NCBI GenBank assembly: GCA_020638675.1
Contig: JACKID010000003.1
Span: 365,541-429,540, forward strand
Reading direction: 5' to 3'
Source of the DNA: Planctomycetota bacterium
GTDB taxonomy: Bacteria > Planctomycetota > UBA8742 > UBA2392
Length of the DNA stretch: 64,000 nt
Below, one piece after another: positions 32,108 through 40,461 of the stretch (positions are counted from its first letter, which is position 1; each line of letters starts with the position of its first letter). The notes beneath the pieces were generated by a model. That model was not told the origin of the DNA, did not search any database, and saw only the letters and a list, made by a program, of their open reading frames with translations. Made by a program: the position numbers and the translations under genes.

Positions 32108-33604
32108 ATGTTCGCGCGAGCCTGTATATGGGCGCTCGCGATGGCGCTGAGCAGCGCCGTCGCTTCAGCACAGACGCCCGCACCGGAGAAGGCTGACGAC
32201 GACAAAGCAGCCAATCAACCAGCAAAGGAGACCGCACCACCGGAGAAAAAGGAGAAGTTCGATCCCTTCACCTTGCGTATCCCTCTCAGTGATGAAGACG
32301 ACGCAGACACCATTACCCTCCGCTTCTTCGGCCAGCATCGCACCCGCTACGAACTCAGGGCCCCGGCGACCTATGCGCCCGGCCTTGCCGACCAGACCTC
32401 GGTGCAGCAATTCAACATGCGCACGCGACTCGGGGTCGATGCCAAGTTTCCGTACAACGCCAACTTCCTGTTTGAACTGCAGGATGTGCGACTCTGGGGC
32501 GATGAGCCGCGCGCCGCAGCGAACAGCGTCAACACATCCGGATTCGAAGGCCTGGACGTCCTGCAGGCTTACTTCTACACGACCAACCTGTTCGACGTCG
32601 GGATCGAAGCCTATGTCGGCCGCCAGAAATTCACGGTCGGCAACCAGCGGTTGATCAGCACCCTCGAGTGGGCGGCGCCCTCGCGCGCGTGGGATGGAGT
32701 TCGCATCCAGCGCAGCTTCTTCGACAAGCAACTGGCCTTCATGGGCATGGCAATGCTGATCAACGACCTGGCCCGTGTGCGCGACGACGAATGGATGCTC
32801 GGCTTTTCGGCACGCTGGGCTCCAGACTTCCTGAAGAAGTGCGACCTTGAGTTGCTGGTTCTGTTCTTCAACCGCGACGATGCCGCAGGCACGACAGACG
32901 GCCATGTCGGTATGGCAAGCCTGCGCTGGAACGGCTGGCACGGCCTGAACGCGGACGACTCGCTGGCAATCGCCTATACGGCGGAGGGAATCGCGCAGTT
33001 CGGTACTGCCGACTCAGCCTACTGGGGCACACCCGGCAAAGACGACGCCAACGTGCAGGCCTTCGGCGCGGCCGTGACGTTCGATTTCCTGGCAAGCTTC
33101 GGCCAGCACACGTTCCGCGTCGGCGCCGAGTGGGACTACGCCTCGGGCGACTCGAACCCGACCGACAACGACTTCCAGACGTTCCGCTCGCCGTTCCCGT
33201 TTGGCCACAAGTACCACGGCTTTGCCGACCAGATCGGCTGGCGCAACCTGAATGACATCTCCCTGGCGATCAGCTGGACTGTGAAGAACCTGGGTTTTGT
33301 CGAATCGCTCTCACTGCTCCTGCAGGGGCACAACTTCCAGCGCGCCAACGACGATGACGCCTGGTACAACCCCGGCGGAGGTGTGATCCGAGCCGGATCG
33401 CCCAACGAAAGCGACCTGCTGGGCAACGAGTTGGACTTTGTGGTCAACGTGAAGGTGAATCGCTGGGTGGCATTTGAGGCAGGCTGGGCGCACTTCTTTG
33501 CGGGCCGATTCGTGAAGCAGACGGCAACCGGCACGGGCCAGGGTTCCGACAACGAGGACTCAGACATGGACTTCGTCTGGACCCAATTGACGTTGCAATT
33601 CTAA
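32108..33604 (+). CDS. alginate-export-family outer-membrane porin
   Basis: A 498-residue beta-barrel protein. A signal peptide ends near ASAQ; a Lys/Glu/Pro-rich linker (about 22-50) precedes the barrel. Family landmarks include RFFGQHRTRYELR, VGRQKFTVGNQRLIST, RAWDGVRIQR and the terminal FVWTQLTLQF with a C-terminal Phe, as needed for barrel insertion. The alginate_export family covers porins for many anions and organics. Control by the denitrification-associated motif suggests uptake of nitrite/nitrate or aromatic acids. GGGAGAG precedes the ATG. Confidence 0.82.
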   Translation: MFARACIWALAMALSSAVASAQTPAPEKADDDKAANQPAKETAPPEKKEKFDPFTLRIPLSDEDDADTITLRFFGQHRTRYELRAPATYAPGLADQTSVQQFNMRTRLGVDAKFPYNANFLFELQDVRLWGDEPRAAANSVNTSGFEGLDVLQAYFYTTNLFDVGIEAYVGRQKFTVGNQRLISTLEWAAPSRAWDGVRIQRSFFDKQLAFMGMAMLINDLARVRDDEWMLGFSARWAPDFLKKCDLELLVLFFNRDDAAGTTDGHVGMASLRWNGWHGLNADDSLAIAYTAEGIAQFGTADSAYWGTPGKDDANVQAFGAAVTFDFLASFGQHTFRVGAEWDYASGDSNPTDNDFQTFRSPFPFGHKYHGFADQIGWRNLNDISLAISWTVKNLGFVESLSLLLQGHNFQRANDDDAWYNPGGGVIRAGSPNESDLLGNELDFVVNVKVNRWVAFEAGWAHFFAGRFVKQTATGTGQGSDNEDSDMDFVWTQLTLQF

Positions 33605-33621
33605 TTGCGTGGAGAGGGCAT

Positions 33622-33647
33622 ACCGGCCGGCGGAAATGCCGGCCGGT
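33622..33647. terminator. bidirectional terminator, porin / Rrf2
   Basis: A 10-bp perfect stem ACCGGCCGGC / GCCGGCCGGT with a 6-base loop between the converging porin and rrf2 genes; its last base touches the Rrf2 stop codon. Confidence 0.75.
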
Positions 33648-34186
33648 TACTTCTTGGACTTCGATTTGGACTTGGTTGCCTTGCGTTTGCGCGTGGCTGG
33701 TTTGCGGGGCGTCGGGGGAGATCCCTTCATCGGCGCCTTGCCCACTCGCTTGAACAGGCCCGGGTTCATGCTGTCCAATCGCTTCATCTGGTAGTCGGCC
33801 AGGTCCTGCAACGTTCTCGAGTCCAGCTCGATAAGATAGCGCGTGCGTACTTCTGACCAGTATTCGTGGAGGGGGCAGGCGCCTGCTTCGCTGCAGACGG
33901 GCTGGCCGAGAATGCACTCTTCGTATTTCTTCATGTCGTCAAAAGGCTCGACGACTTCGCGAAGACGAATGGTGCGGGCAGGCTTGGCGAGACTAAATCC
34001 GCCCTGCCGCCCCCGGACGGACTTCAGCACGCGAACCCTGACGAGTTGCTGCAGGATCTTCGACAGATAGTGGGGCGGGATGCCCAGTGTCTCACCCAAT
34101 TCGCCAGCCAGGGCATGTTGCCCTTCAGGCCGTGTCGAGATCTCGATCAGTGCACGGATCGCGTATTCGGTTGTCTGTGTCAGCAT
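33647..34186 (-). CDS. Rrf2-family Fe-S transcriptional regulator A
   Basis: A 179-residue regulator starting MLTQTTEYAIRALIEI, the conserved Rrf2 N-terminus; 13 upstream in-frame codons are rejected. The winged helix ends RVRVLKSVRGRQGGFSLAK. Three cysteines in C-x6-C-x5-C (CILGQPVCSEAGAC) would ligate a cluster, as in NsrR and IscR, so NO or Fe-S status is the likely signal. The C-terminal 30 residues are an unusual Lys/Arg/Ser-rich tail. It is divergent from the tryptophanase gene, with motif copy 7 between them. Confidence 0.88.
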   Translation of the reverse strand: MLTQTTEYAIRALIEISTRPEGQHALAGELGETLGIPPHYLSKILQQLVRVRVLKSVRGRQGGFSLAKPARTIRLREVVEPFDDMKKYEECILGQPVCSEAGACPLHEYWSEVRTRYLIELDSRTLQDLADYQMKRLDSMNPGLFKRVGKAPMKGSPPTPRKPATRKRKATKSKSKSKK

Positions 34187-34305
34187 GCAGAGTCTCAGCG
34201 GGTGAGGGTAAGCGACAGGAGACAAAGTACTTGAAGCCTGAAGTGATTCAAGATGCTCGTGTCCGAATATGTCCGGCGCAAGTGACCAAGTTCGCTTGTA
34301 AACAA

Positions 34306-34327
34306 GATAAGCATATCCTAATATCTG
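34306..34327 (+). promoter_or_regulatory. recurring AT-rich operator-like motif, copy 7
   Basis: GATAAGCATATCC followed by TAATATCTG, near-identical to copy 5. It is in the divergent rrf2/tnaA promoter region, ending 11 bases before the tryptophanase ATG, a position suited to repression of that gene and possibly autoregulation of the Rrf2 gene. Confidence 0.65.
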
Positions 34328-34338
34328 GCTGGGGGCGC

Positions 34339-35718
34339 ATGAAGCCGAAGACCATTATCGAGCCATTCCGGATTCGCATGACGGAGCCACTCCCCGTCAC
34401 GAGCCCGGAACATAGGGCGGAGCGGCTGCGCGGCGCGCACTATAATCCTTTCCTGCTGCGCAGCCGCGATATCACCATTGACCTGCTTACGGATTCCGGC
34501 ACCGGTGCAATGTCGGCTGCCCAGTGGGCCGCCATGATGACGGGCGATGAGACCTACGCCGGATCCGAGTCCTATTACCAGCTTCAGCAGGTCGTGTCCG
34601 AGCTAGCCGGGCACAAGTACGTTATTCCCACTCACCAGGGGCGGTCCAGCGAGCACATTCTGTTTTCCGCTATGGATGTTGCGGGCAAGCACGTGCTGGC
34701 GAACTCTCACTTTGATACGACCCGTGCGAATGTGGAGTACCTGAAGGGGGAAGCGATTGACCTCGTAATTGAGGAAGCGCGCAATCCGGCAAGCCTGCAC
34801 CCTTTCAAGGGCAACATGGATCTGGGCCGCCTGCAGTCGCACCTTGAGCGTGAAGGGGAGCGTGTCGCACTGGTCCTGATGACCGTCACCAACAATGCAG
34901 GCGGTGGGCAGCCAGCCAGTCTCGAGAATCTGCGTGCCGTGGCGGAGTTGGCCCACCGCCACGGCAAGCCATTCATGCTCGACGCGGCGCGCTTCGCAGA
35001 AAACGCCTGGTTCATACACGAGCGCGAGCCGGGCCAGCAGGATCGCTCGCCGCGCGAGATCGCACAGGAGATGTTCCGGCTTGCAGATGGCTTCACCATG
35101 AGCGCCAAGAAAGACGGCCTGGTCAACATTGGCGGCCTGCTGTGTCTGAACGACGACGCACTCGCTGAAACGGCCCGTGCGCTGCTGATCCTTACGGAAG
35201 GCTATCCGACGTATGGAGGTCTTGCGGGCCGTGACCTCGCTGCGCTGGCGGTTGGTCTGCAGGAGGTCACCGACCCGGCGTACCTCGAGTATCGAATCGC
35301 TTCGGTGCGCTATCTGCACACGCTTCTCGACAAGTTGGGCATGCCGTTGATGCACCCGGCGGGCGGTCACGCGGTCTACATTGACGCGGGCAAGCTCTAT
35401 CCGCAGATCAAGCCGTGGGAGTTTCCCGGCGTTGCGTTATGCAATGAGTTGTACCTTGAGGGTGGGGTGCGCGCGGTCGAGATCGGCACGCTGATGTTCG
35501 GCAAACCGGACCCCGATGGCGGGCACGACCGCACCGCGCCGATGGAACTCGTGCGTCTGGCGTTCCCCAGACGCACCTACACGCAGAGCCACGTCGACTG
35601 GCTGGGCGAAGTCATGGCAGACGTTTTTGAGCGCCGCGGGCGTGCGGCCGGCTATCGAGTACGCAAGCAGGGCGAGATCCTGCGTGCGTTCACGGCCCAG
35701 TTGGAACCCCTGACCTGA
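34339..35718 (+). CDS. tnaA: tryptophanase / tyrosine phenol-lyase family
   Basis: PLP-dependent beta-eliminating lyase of 459 residues. The cofactor lysine is in MSAKKDGLVNIGG (K257/K258). Other family blocks: LLTDSGTGAMS, DETYAGSESYYQL, VTNNAGGGQPASL, DAARFAENAWFI. The Arg that selects tyrosine in tyrosine phenol-lyase (MERG context) is replaced here by VEIG, as in tryptophanase, although LVNIGG is more lyase-like. Tryptophan to indole, pyruvate and ammonia is therefore preferred. The start at 34339 excludes a long upstream extension that runs back across the Rrf2 gene and motif copy 7. Confidence 0.82.
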   Translation: MKPKTIIEPFRIRMTEPLPVTSPEHRAERLRGAHYNPFLLRSRDITIDLLTDSGTGAMSAAQWAAMMTGDETYAGSESYYQLQQVVSELAGHKYVIPTHQGRSSEHILFSAMDVAGKHVLANSHFDTTRANVEYLKGEAIDLVIEEARNPASLHPFKGNMDLGRLQSHLEREGERVALVLMTVTNNAGGGQPASLENLRAVAELAHRHGKPFMLDAARFAENAWFIHEREPGQQDRSPREIAQEMFRLADGFTMSAKKDGLVNIGGLLCLNDDALAETARALLILTEGYPTYGGLAGRDLAALAVGLQEVTDPAYLEYRIASVRYLHTLLDKLGMPLMHPAGGHAVYIDAGKLYPQIKPWEFPGVALCNELYLEGGVRAVEIGTLMFGKPDPDGGHDRTAPMELVRLAFPRRTYTQSHVDWLGEVMADVFERRGRAAGYRVRKQGEILRAFTAQLEPLT

Positions 35719-35733
35719 GCCGGGAGGCCACGC

Positions 35734-36228
35734 ATGTTCTCACAGGCAAGCGAGTACGCGTTGCGCGCGCTCACGGAACTTGCGCGCTGTGAGCCGGAGA
35801 AGTGGGTCCTGACCGGCGAACTGGCTGAGTTGCTGGAGTTGCCGGTTCACTACCTGGGCAAGGTCCTGCAGAACCTGGCCCGCAAGGGGATCCTCGAATC
35901 TCAGCGCGGGCGGCAGGGCGGCTTCCGGCTGGCGGCCGCGGCCGAGGAAATCACGGTGTTCGACGTTGTCCGTGAGCTGGACGACGTTCGCGCGCTCGAG
36001 ACCTGCGTGATGGGTGAGGCCAGTTGCAGCGACGAAACCGCCTGTCCGTTGCATAGCCTGTGGAAGGGCATCCGGGACAGATTCGTAAAGTCGCTGCAGT
36101 CCACGACGCTCAAAGATCTAGCAGCTTTCCAGGAGCAGCGGCCCGGATCGGGGCGCCTCTCGGCCGTGCATCCGCGCCTGCCGCAGTTCAGGCCTGCCAA
36201 ACCTCGGCGTGGTAGCCAAGGCACCTGA
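35734..36228 (+). CDS. Rrf2-family Fe-S transcriptional regulator B
   Basis: A 164-residue paralogue of the regulator at 33647, starting MFSQASEYALRALTEL, with winged-helix end ILESQRGRQGGFRLA and cluster motif C-x6-C-x5-C (CVMGEASCSDETAC). It lies 15 bases after tnaA, so the two are probably co-transcribed, and ends about 85 bases before the benzoyl-CoA cassette. It is a candidate sensor for NO, oxygen or Fe-S status acting on the flanking catabolic genes. Confidence 0.88.
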   Translation: MFSQASEYALRALTELARCEPEKWVLTGELAELLELPVHYLGKVLQNLARKGILESQRGRQGGFRLAAAAEEITVFDVVRELDDVRALETCVMGEASCSDETACPLHSLWKGIRDRFVKSLQSTTLKDLAAFQEQRPGSGRLSAVHPRLPQFRPAKPRRGSQGT

Positions 36229-36241
36229 CCGACCAAAATCA

Positions 36242-36263
36242 GATAAACACATCTATTTAGCGA
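36242..36263 (+). promoter_or_regulatory. recurring AT-rich operator-like motif, copy 8 (weak right half)
   Basis: GATAAACACATC followed by TATTTAGCGA. The left half matches the pattern; the right half is degenerate. It lies 52 bases upstream of the first gene of the benzoyl-CoA ring-reduction operon. Confidence 0.4.
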
Positions 36264-36314
36264 TTGAATCCCGGTTCAGAATTCATACCTTGGGTACGGA
36301 CGCGGAGAGCTGCC

Positions 36315-37370
36315 ATGCGCGCGCGCGGATTCGCCTACGCTGAACCGACAGCGCCTTTTCGGGCCATCGAGTACGACCTTGAGCCAGCGGCCGACGAGGT
36401 CATCGTAAAGGTCGCAGGCTGCGGCCTGTGCCATACGGACGTGGGCTTCTACTTCGGTGACGTGGCACCCCGCGCAAACCTGCCGCTGGTGCTCGGACAC
36501 GAGATATCGGGCGTTGTCGAGGCGACGGGTTCGGAGTACAGCTCATTTCAAGGGGCGCAGGTCATCGTCCCATCCGTCATGCCTTGCGGCGAGTGCGCAC
36601 ACTGTAAGGCCGGCTGCAGCAACACTTGCGTCCGTCAGTTCATGCCGGGCAACGACGGTCATGGTGGTTTCGCGAGCCGAATCAAGGTTCCGGCACGCTA
36701 CCTCACCAGGCTGCCGAGTAACCTGGCCGGTTATGACCTGGCCGACCTTTCCGTCATCGCCGACGCGGTGACTACGCCCTACCAGTCCGTGCAGCGTTCA
36801 GGCCTCACAGCCGGCGATGTTGCGATTGTTGTCGGAACCGGTGGAATAGGAACGTACGGAGTACAGATCGCCAAGGCCGTCGGCGCCTACGTGCTCGCGC
36901 TCGACATCGATGACGCCAAGCTGGAACGAATCCGCAGCCACGGCGCGGACGCCGTCTTCAATGTCCGCGACGTCAGCGTCAAAGACACTCGAAAGGAAGT
37001 CCGAAGGCTGGTGACCGGCGCCGGTATGCCGGACTTTGCGTGGAAGATCTTTGAGATGTCCGGTAGCGGCGCGGGGCAAGAACTAGCCTACGCCCTGCTT
37101 CCGGCCTCCGGCACGCTGGCGGTCGTTGGCTTCACCATGGCCAAGCTTGAGTTGCGGCTGTCAAATCTTATGGCCTTCGACGCCGTCTGCTTCGGCAACT
37201 GGGGCTGCACACCTGACCTGTACCCCGCGGCCGTCGAGATGGTGCTGAGCGGCAAAGTTGACCTGAAGCCGTTCATCAAGCGGCATGCACTCGACCAAAT
37301 CCAGCCGCTGTTCGCAGCCGCCCACCGGGGCGAGTTGACCGAACGCGCCATCCTGGTGCCTGCGGCGTAA
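36315..37370 (+). CDS. had: 6-hydroxycyclohex-1-ene-1-carbonyl-CoA dehydrogenase
   Basis: A 351-residue zinc-type alcohol dehydrogenase. The catalytic-zinc segment is GCGLCHTDVGFYFGD and GHEISG; the structural-zinc cysteines are in CGECAHCKAGCSNTC; the NAD fold begins VVGTGGIGTYG. In the Thauera-type benzoyl-CoA pathway Had oxidises the alcohol made by dienoyl-CoA hydratase. Identity rests on the family plus immediate linkage to oah, dch and bcrCBAD. The ATG at 36315 follows GGAG; an upstream in-frame start at 36264 is rejected. Confidence 0.88.
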   Translation: MRARGFAYAEPTAPFRAIEYDLEPAADEVIVKVAGCGLCHTDVGFYFGDVAPRANLPLVLGHEISGVVEATGSEYSSFQGAQVIVPSVMPCGECAHCKAGCSNTCVRQFMPGNDGHGGFASRIKVPARYLTRLPSNLAGYDLADLSVIADAVTTPYQSVQRSGLTAGDVAIVVGTGGIGTYGVQIAKAVGAYVLALDIDDAKLERIRSHGADAVFNVRDVSVKDTRKEVRRLVTGAGMPDFAWKIFEMSGSGAGQELAYALLPASGTLAVVGFTMAKLELRLSNLMAFDAVCFGNWGCTPDLYPAAVEMVLSGKVDLKPFIKRHALDQIQPLFAAAHRGELTERAILVPAA

Positions 37371-37380
37371 GGAGCAACCC

Positions 37381-38493
37381 ATGGCCACAGCCACACGAGA
37401 ACTCGCCAACCACGAACTGCTGCCGAGCTACGAGTTCCGGCACATCCGCTACGAACGCCGCGCGCTGCTGGACGCCAAGGGCGCACCAGTGGAGGGCCTG
37501 TTCAACGCCTGGATCTGGCTCGACAACCCCAAGCAGTACAACAGCTACTCCACGGATGCGATCAGGGAGATCATCCTCGCGTTCCGCCGTGCCAGCATGG
37601 ACCGTGCCGTCGTGTGCGCCGTGTTTACGGCCGTCGGCGACAAGGCGTTCTGCACCGGCGGCAACACCAAGGAATACGCCGAGTACTACGCCGGGAACCC
37701 GCAGGAGTACCGGCAGTACATGCGGCTGTTCAATGACATGGTCAGCGGCATCCTGAGCTGCGACAAACCGGTCATCAACCGTGTCAACGGCATGCGCATA
37801 GGGGGAGGCCAGGAAATCGGTATGGCTTGCGATTTCACCATCGCAAGCGACACGGCCCGGTTCGGGCAGGCGGGCCCCAAACATGGATCTGCGCCTGACG
37901 GCGGGTCCACCGATTTCCTGCCTCTCTTCGTTGGCGCGTCCGCAGCGATGGAGAGCGGCGTGTTGTGCGAGCACTGGTCGGCGCACAAGGCGATGCGGCT
38001 CGGGCTGCTGAACGAGATCGTGCCGGTGCTCAAGCTGAACGGCGAGTGGATCCCGAACCCGATGGCGGTCACCGACCGCTGGATCGACCAGTCCGGCAGC
38101 ATCGTCTACGGCGAATTCAAGCAGGGCAGTGAGCGCGAGCAGGCGAAGGAAGTCTTGTCCAAGGCTGAAAGCGACCTTGCGAAACTCGACGAAGCGGTCG
38201 AACGCATGTGCTTCAAGCTGGCGCTTACCATGCCCGACTGCACGACCAAGACGATCGAGAGTCTGCGCAAGCACAAGCTGCAGCACTGGGACCGCAACCG
38301 CGAGACCAACCGCGCCTGGCTCGCCCTCAACATGATGACCGAGGCAAACGCGGGCTTCCGGGCGTTCAATGACGGCCCGCGCGACAACCGCGAAGTCGAT
38401 TTCCTGGCACTGCGCCGTCAGCTGGCGAACGGCCGTCCCTGGAGTGAAGAGCTGCTCCGCGAAGTCTCGCCGCAGTACAAAGGGGAGGCCTGA
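37381..38493 (+). CDS. oah: 6-oxocyclohex-1-ene-1-carbonyl-CoA hydrolase
   Basis: A 370-residue crotonase-fold enzyme, the usual length for Oah and about 100 residues longer than ordinary enoyl-CoA hydratases. Crotonase landmarks: AVGDKAFCTGGNTKEYAEYY (CoA-carbonyl oxyanion strand), VNGMRIGGGQEIGMACDF and GSTDFLPLFVGASAAMESG. It hydrates and then opens the ring to 3-hydroxypimelyl-CoA, ending the specific part of the pathway. It lies ten bases after had, with AAGGAGCAACCC before the ATG. Confidence 0.88.
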   Translation: MATATRELANHELLPSYEFRHIRYERRALLDAKGAPVEGLFNAWIWLDNPKQYNSYSTDAIREIILAFRRASMDRAVVCAVFTAVGDKAFCTGGNTKEYAEYYAGNPQEYRQYMRLFNDMVSGILSCDKPVINRVNGMRIGGGQEIGMACDFTIASDTARFGQAGPKHGSAPDGGSTDFLPLFVGASAAMESGVLCEHWSAHKAMRLGLLNEIVPVLKLNGEWIPNPMAVTDRWIDQSGSIVYGEFKQGSEREQAKEVLSKAESDLAKLDEAVERMCFKLALTMPDCTTKTIESLRKHKLQHWDRNRETNRAWLALNMMTEANAGFRAFNDGPRDNREVDFLALRRQLANGRPWSEELLREVSPQYKGEA

Positions 38494-38494
38494 C

Positions 38495-39265
38495 ATGCCG
38501 GGCGTCACCCAACAGAGAGCGCATGACGGCAAGCTGCTGCGGCTGACCATCGACCAGCCGAAGGGGAACATTTTCAGCGGTGCCGTGATGCGGGAGCTGA
38601 CAGCCATCATAAGGGCGGCACAGTCGAATCGTGCATTGCGTGCCATCACGCTTGAAGCTGAAGGAAAGCACTTCTCATTCGGAGCCAGCGTCGAGGAGCA
38701 CACTGCCGCTCGGGTTGCCGAAATGCTGCCGGTACTGCGTGGACTGGTATTGGCGATCTCCGGCAGTGAGATACCGGTAGCCGCGCTGGTGCAGGGCATG
38801 TGCCTCGGCGGTGCGTTTGAAGTCGTGCTCGCCTGTCACTTCGTCTTTGCATCAACTGACGCGCGAATGGGTGTGCCTGAGATCCGGCTGGGGGTCTTCC
38901 CGCCGGTGGCAGCCGTGCTGCTGCCGCGCCGGCTGGGCCAGGCTGTCACGGACTCAATGATCCTGACGGGAGAAGAGTGGAGCGGCGAGCGCCTGCATGG
39001 GATGGGCCTCACGCACCAGGTGTATCCGGCGGACTCGCTTCGCCCAGGCTTCGAGCAGTGGTTTGAGGCAACGCTTGGCAAGTTCTCCGGCGCATCGCTT
39101 CGCCAGGCGGTCAAAGCTGCCCGTGCAGCGATGCTGGTCGGCCTTGGGCCTGAGCTTGAGGCGCGTGAACAGCAATACGTCTCGGAACTGATGAAGCTGG
39201 AAGATGCCAACGAAGGCATCGCCGCGTTCCTTGAGCGGCGCACACCGCAATGGAGGGATGCATGA
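38495..39265 (+). CDS. dch: cyclohexa-1,5-diene-1-carbonyl-CoA hydratase
   Basis: A 256-residue crotonase-family hydratase acting on the product of benzoyl-CoA reductase. KHFSFGASVEEH and VQGMCLGGAFEVVLACHFVF are the two oxyanion-hole segments; GVFPPVAAVLLPRRLG follows. The ATG at 38495 follows GGGGAGG and begins one base after the oah stop; a longer reading overlapping oah is rejected. Its TGA overlaps the bcrC start. Confidence 0.87.
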   Translation: MPGVTQQRAHDGKLLRLTIDQPKGNIFSGAVMRELTAIIRAAQSNRALRAITLEAEGKHFSFGASVEEHTAARVAEMLPVLRGLVLAISGSEIPVAALVQGMCLGGAFEVVLACHFVFASTDARMGVPEIRLGVFPPVAAVLLPRRLGQAVTDSMILTGEEWSGERLHGMGLTHQVYPADSLRPGFEQWFEATLGKFSGASLRQAVKAARAAMLVGLGPELEAREQQYVSELMKLEDANEGIAAFLERRTPQWRDA

Positions 39266-40461
39266 CCATCGCAGCCCCAGCCGAGCCGGCACTCGGCGGA
39301 CGCCTCGGAGCGATCATCCGTCGCGCCACAGAGTTGTACGAGGACCTCGACTTCAAGTCCGTCCTCGACTGGAAAGCCAAAGACAAGACGCGCCGCGCGA
39401 TCGGTTTTCTGCCGGTGTACGTCCCGCGCGAAGTGATCCACGCCGCCGGCGGCCTGCCCGTCGGCATCATGGGCGGCGGCGACATGACCGAGATCGTCCG
39501 CGGCGACAGCTACTTCCAGTCCTACATCTGCCACCTGCCGCGCAGCGTGATCGAACTGGCCGTCAGCGGCCGACTCGACGCCATGGACGGCTTCCTGTTT
39601 CCCAGCATCTGCGACGTGATCCGCAATCTCAGCGGCATGTTCAAGCTGCTCAAGCCGGACAAGTACGTCCACTACTTCGACCTTCCGCAGAACTTCCGTG
39701 CCGGCCTCGGCGGGAAGTTCTACGCGCACGAGATGCGCTCAGTCGCGCAGGCCGTTGCGAAGATGACCGGCAGCGAAGTGACCGATGACCGGCTTCGTGA
39801 GTCTATCACGGTTTACAACGCCAACCGCCGCGCAATCGCAGCACTGCTTGAGCTGCGCATCGAGAAGCCGTGGCTGATCCCGGCCACCGAGTACTACCTG
39901 ATGCTGCGTGCGGGCTACCTGCTGCCGGCCGACGAACACACTGCACTGGTCAACGAATACACGCTGATGGTGCAGCAGTCGAATCGCCGCCCGCTGGACA
40001 ACATCCGCGTGATGGTGCGCGGAGCGTTCTGCGAGCAGCCCCCGCTGGCGCTGCTGCGCACACTGGAGCGCGCGGGCTGCTATCTCGTGGACGACGACTT
40101 CGTGGTCGGCTCGCGGTTCATACCGGATCCGATCAAGGCTGAAGGCGATCCGTGGGAGGCGCTGGCTGAAGCGTTCATGCAGCGCTCGTTGCCGACCGCC
40201 AGCGTCTACGACGAGAAGCACCAGAAGGGCGACCTGCTGGTGCGGCGCGTGAAAGACGTGCGCGCTGACGGCGTCCTGCTGATGGCACCCAGCTTCTGTG
40301 ACCCGGCGCTGCTGGATCAGCCAATGCTGCAGTCCGCGCTGGAAGAGGCGGGCATTCCCTTCACTTCATTCAAGTACTCCGAGGACACCGGCCAGTTCCA
40401 GGTGATCCGCGAGCAGGCCGGCACTTTCGCCGACGCCATCAAACTCTGGGGGACCGCATGA
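39262..40461 (+). CDS. bcrC: benzoyl-CoA reductase subunit C (gamma)
   Basis: A 399-residue subunit of ATP-dependent class I benzoyl-CoA reductase, in the HgdB/FldC-like (HGD-D) fold that binds the active-site clusters. Conserved blocks include FLPVYVPREVIHAAGGLPVG near 40, GFLFPSICDVIRNLSGM near 112 and DGVLLMAPSFCDPALLDQP near 336. The ATG at 39262 follows GGAGGG and overlaps the dch stop; an in-frame ATG 12 bases upstream is possible. The gene order C-B-A-D is that of Thauera. Confidence 0.9.
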   Translation: MTIAAPAEPALGGRLGAIIRRATELYEDLDFKSVLDWKAKDKTRRAIGFLPVYVPREVIHAAGGLPVGIMGGGDMTEIVRGDSYFQSYICHLPRSVIELAVSGRLDAMDGFLFPSICDVIRNLSGMFKLLKPDKYVHYFDLPQNFRAGLGGKFYAHEMRSVAQAVAKMTGSEVTDDRLRESITVYNANRRAIAALLELRIEKPWLIPATEYYLMLRAGYLLPADEHTALVNEYTLMVQQSNRRPLDNIRVMVRGAFCEQPPLALLRTLERAGCYLVDDDFVVGSRFIPDPIKAEGDPWEALAEAFMQRSLPTASVYDEKHQKGDLLVRRVKDVRADGVLLMAPSFCDPALLDQPMLQSALEEAGIPFTSFKYSEDTGQFQVIREQAGTFADAIKLWGTA

